Shown: one piece after another, positions 42,945 to 42,959 of the stretch
Layout: every line of letters starts with the position of its first letter
Numbering within the stretch: the stretch's first letter is position 1
From: Nitrosomonas communis
GTDB lineage: Bacteria; Pseudomonadota; Gammaproteobacteria; Burkholderiales; Nitrosomonadaceae
Direction: 5' to 3'
Length of the DNA: 42,959 bases
Assembly: GCF_024102715.1 (NCBI RefSeq)
Contig: NZ_JAGFJM010000002.1
Span: 1-42,959 of the forward strand
The notes under the pieces: generated by a model
Told to the model about the DNA's origin: nothing
What the model saw: only the letters and a program-made list of their open reading frames with translations
Databases searched by the model: none
Translations under genes and position numbers: made by a program

Positions 42945-42959
42945 CTTGCTTATTTTTTG

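Overview
The window reads as chromosomal DNA of a betaproteobacterium, most likely a Nitrosomonas-type ammonia oxidiser. This rests on protein-level resemblance recalled from memory and on gene neighbourhoods (pyrG-eno-ftsB, sdhC-sdhD-sdhA, trpG-trpD-trpC, grpE-dnaK-dnaJ), not on a database search. About forty genes are packed on both strands. I see no rRNA, tRNA, CRISPR array, transposase or prophage.

Region by region: 1-206 is the 3' end of an ABC transporter gene. 410-5556 is an accessory metabolic cassette. It encodes a small exported cytochrome c, an unrecognised protein with a Tat-like signal, a 4-cresol dehydrogenase/eugenol hydroxylase-type flavoprotein, a zinc aryl-alcohol-type dehydrogenase and an FMN reductase-fold protein. 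An FmdE-like protein follows. 6375-8085 (minus) holds a dicarboxylate symporter and an RDD membrane protein. 8420-10339 is a tonB-exbB-exbD operon behind a promoter overlapped by a near-perfect Fur box. After a gene-poor stretch with a REP-like inverted repeat come pyrG, eno and ftsB (plus), facing sdhA-sdhD-sdhC (minus). Next on the minus strand are a phosphate-selective porin with a convincing Pho box, trpG-trpD-trpC (TrpC has two in-frame insertions), a second beta-barrel porin, and grpE-dnaK-dnaJ behind a sigma32-type promoter.

The last third is housekeeping: purB, a GST, mnmA with a NUDIX gene, a glycosyltransferase, hemJ, def, an MTA/MTI phosphorylase, ligA, a zinc-ribbon NUDIX gene, an exported metzincin-like protease, an L,D-transpeptidase overlapping tadA, and prmB. 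Between ligA and the phosphorylase gene lies an unannotated, decayed hpt (hypoxanthine phosphoribosyltransferase) pseudogene, read in three frames with several stops.

The strongest items for follow-up are the cresol-hydroxylase-like cassette with its unknown Tat-type middle protein, the hpt pseudogene, three promoter-level predictions (Fur, PhoB, RpoH), the TrpC insertions, and the absence of sdhB, kdsA and trpE from their customary positions.
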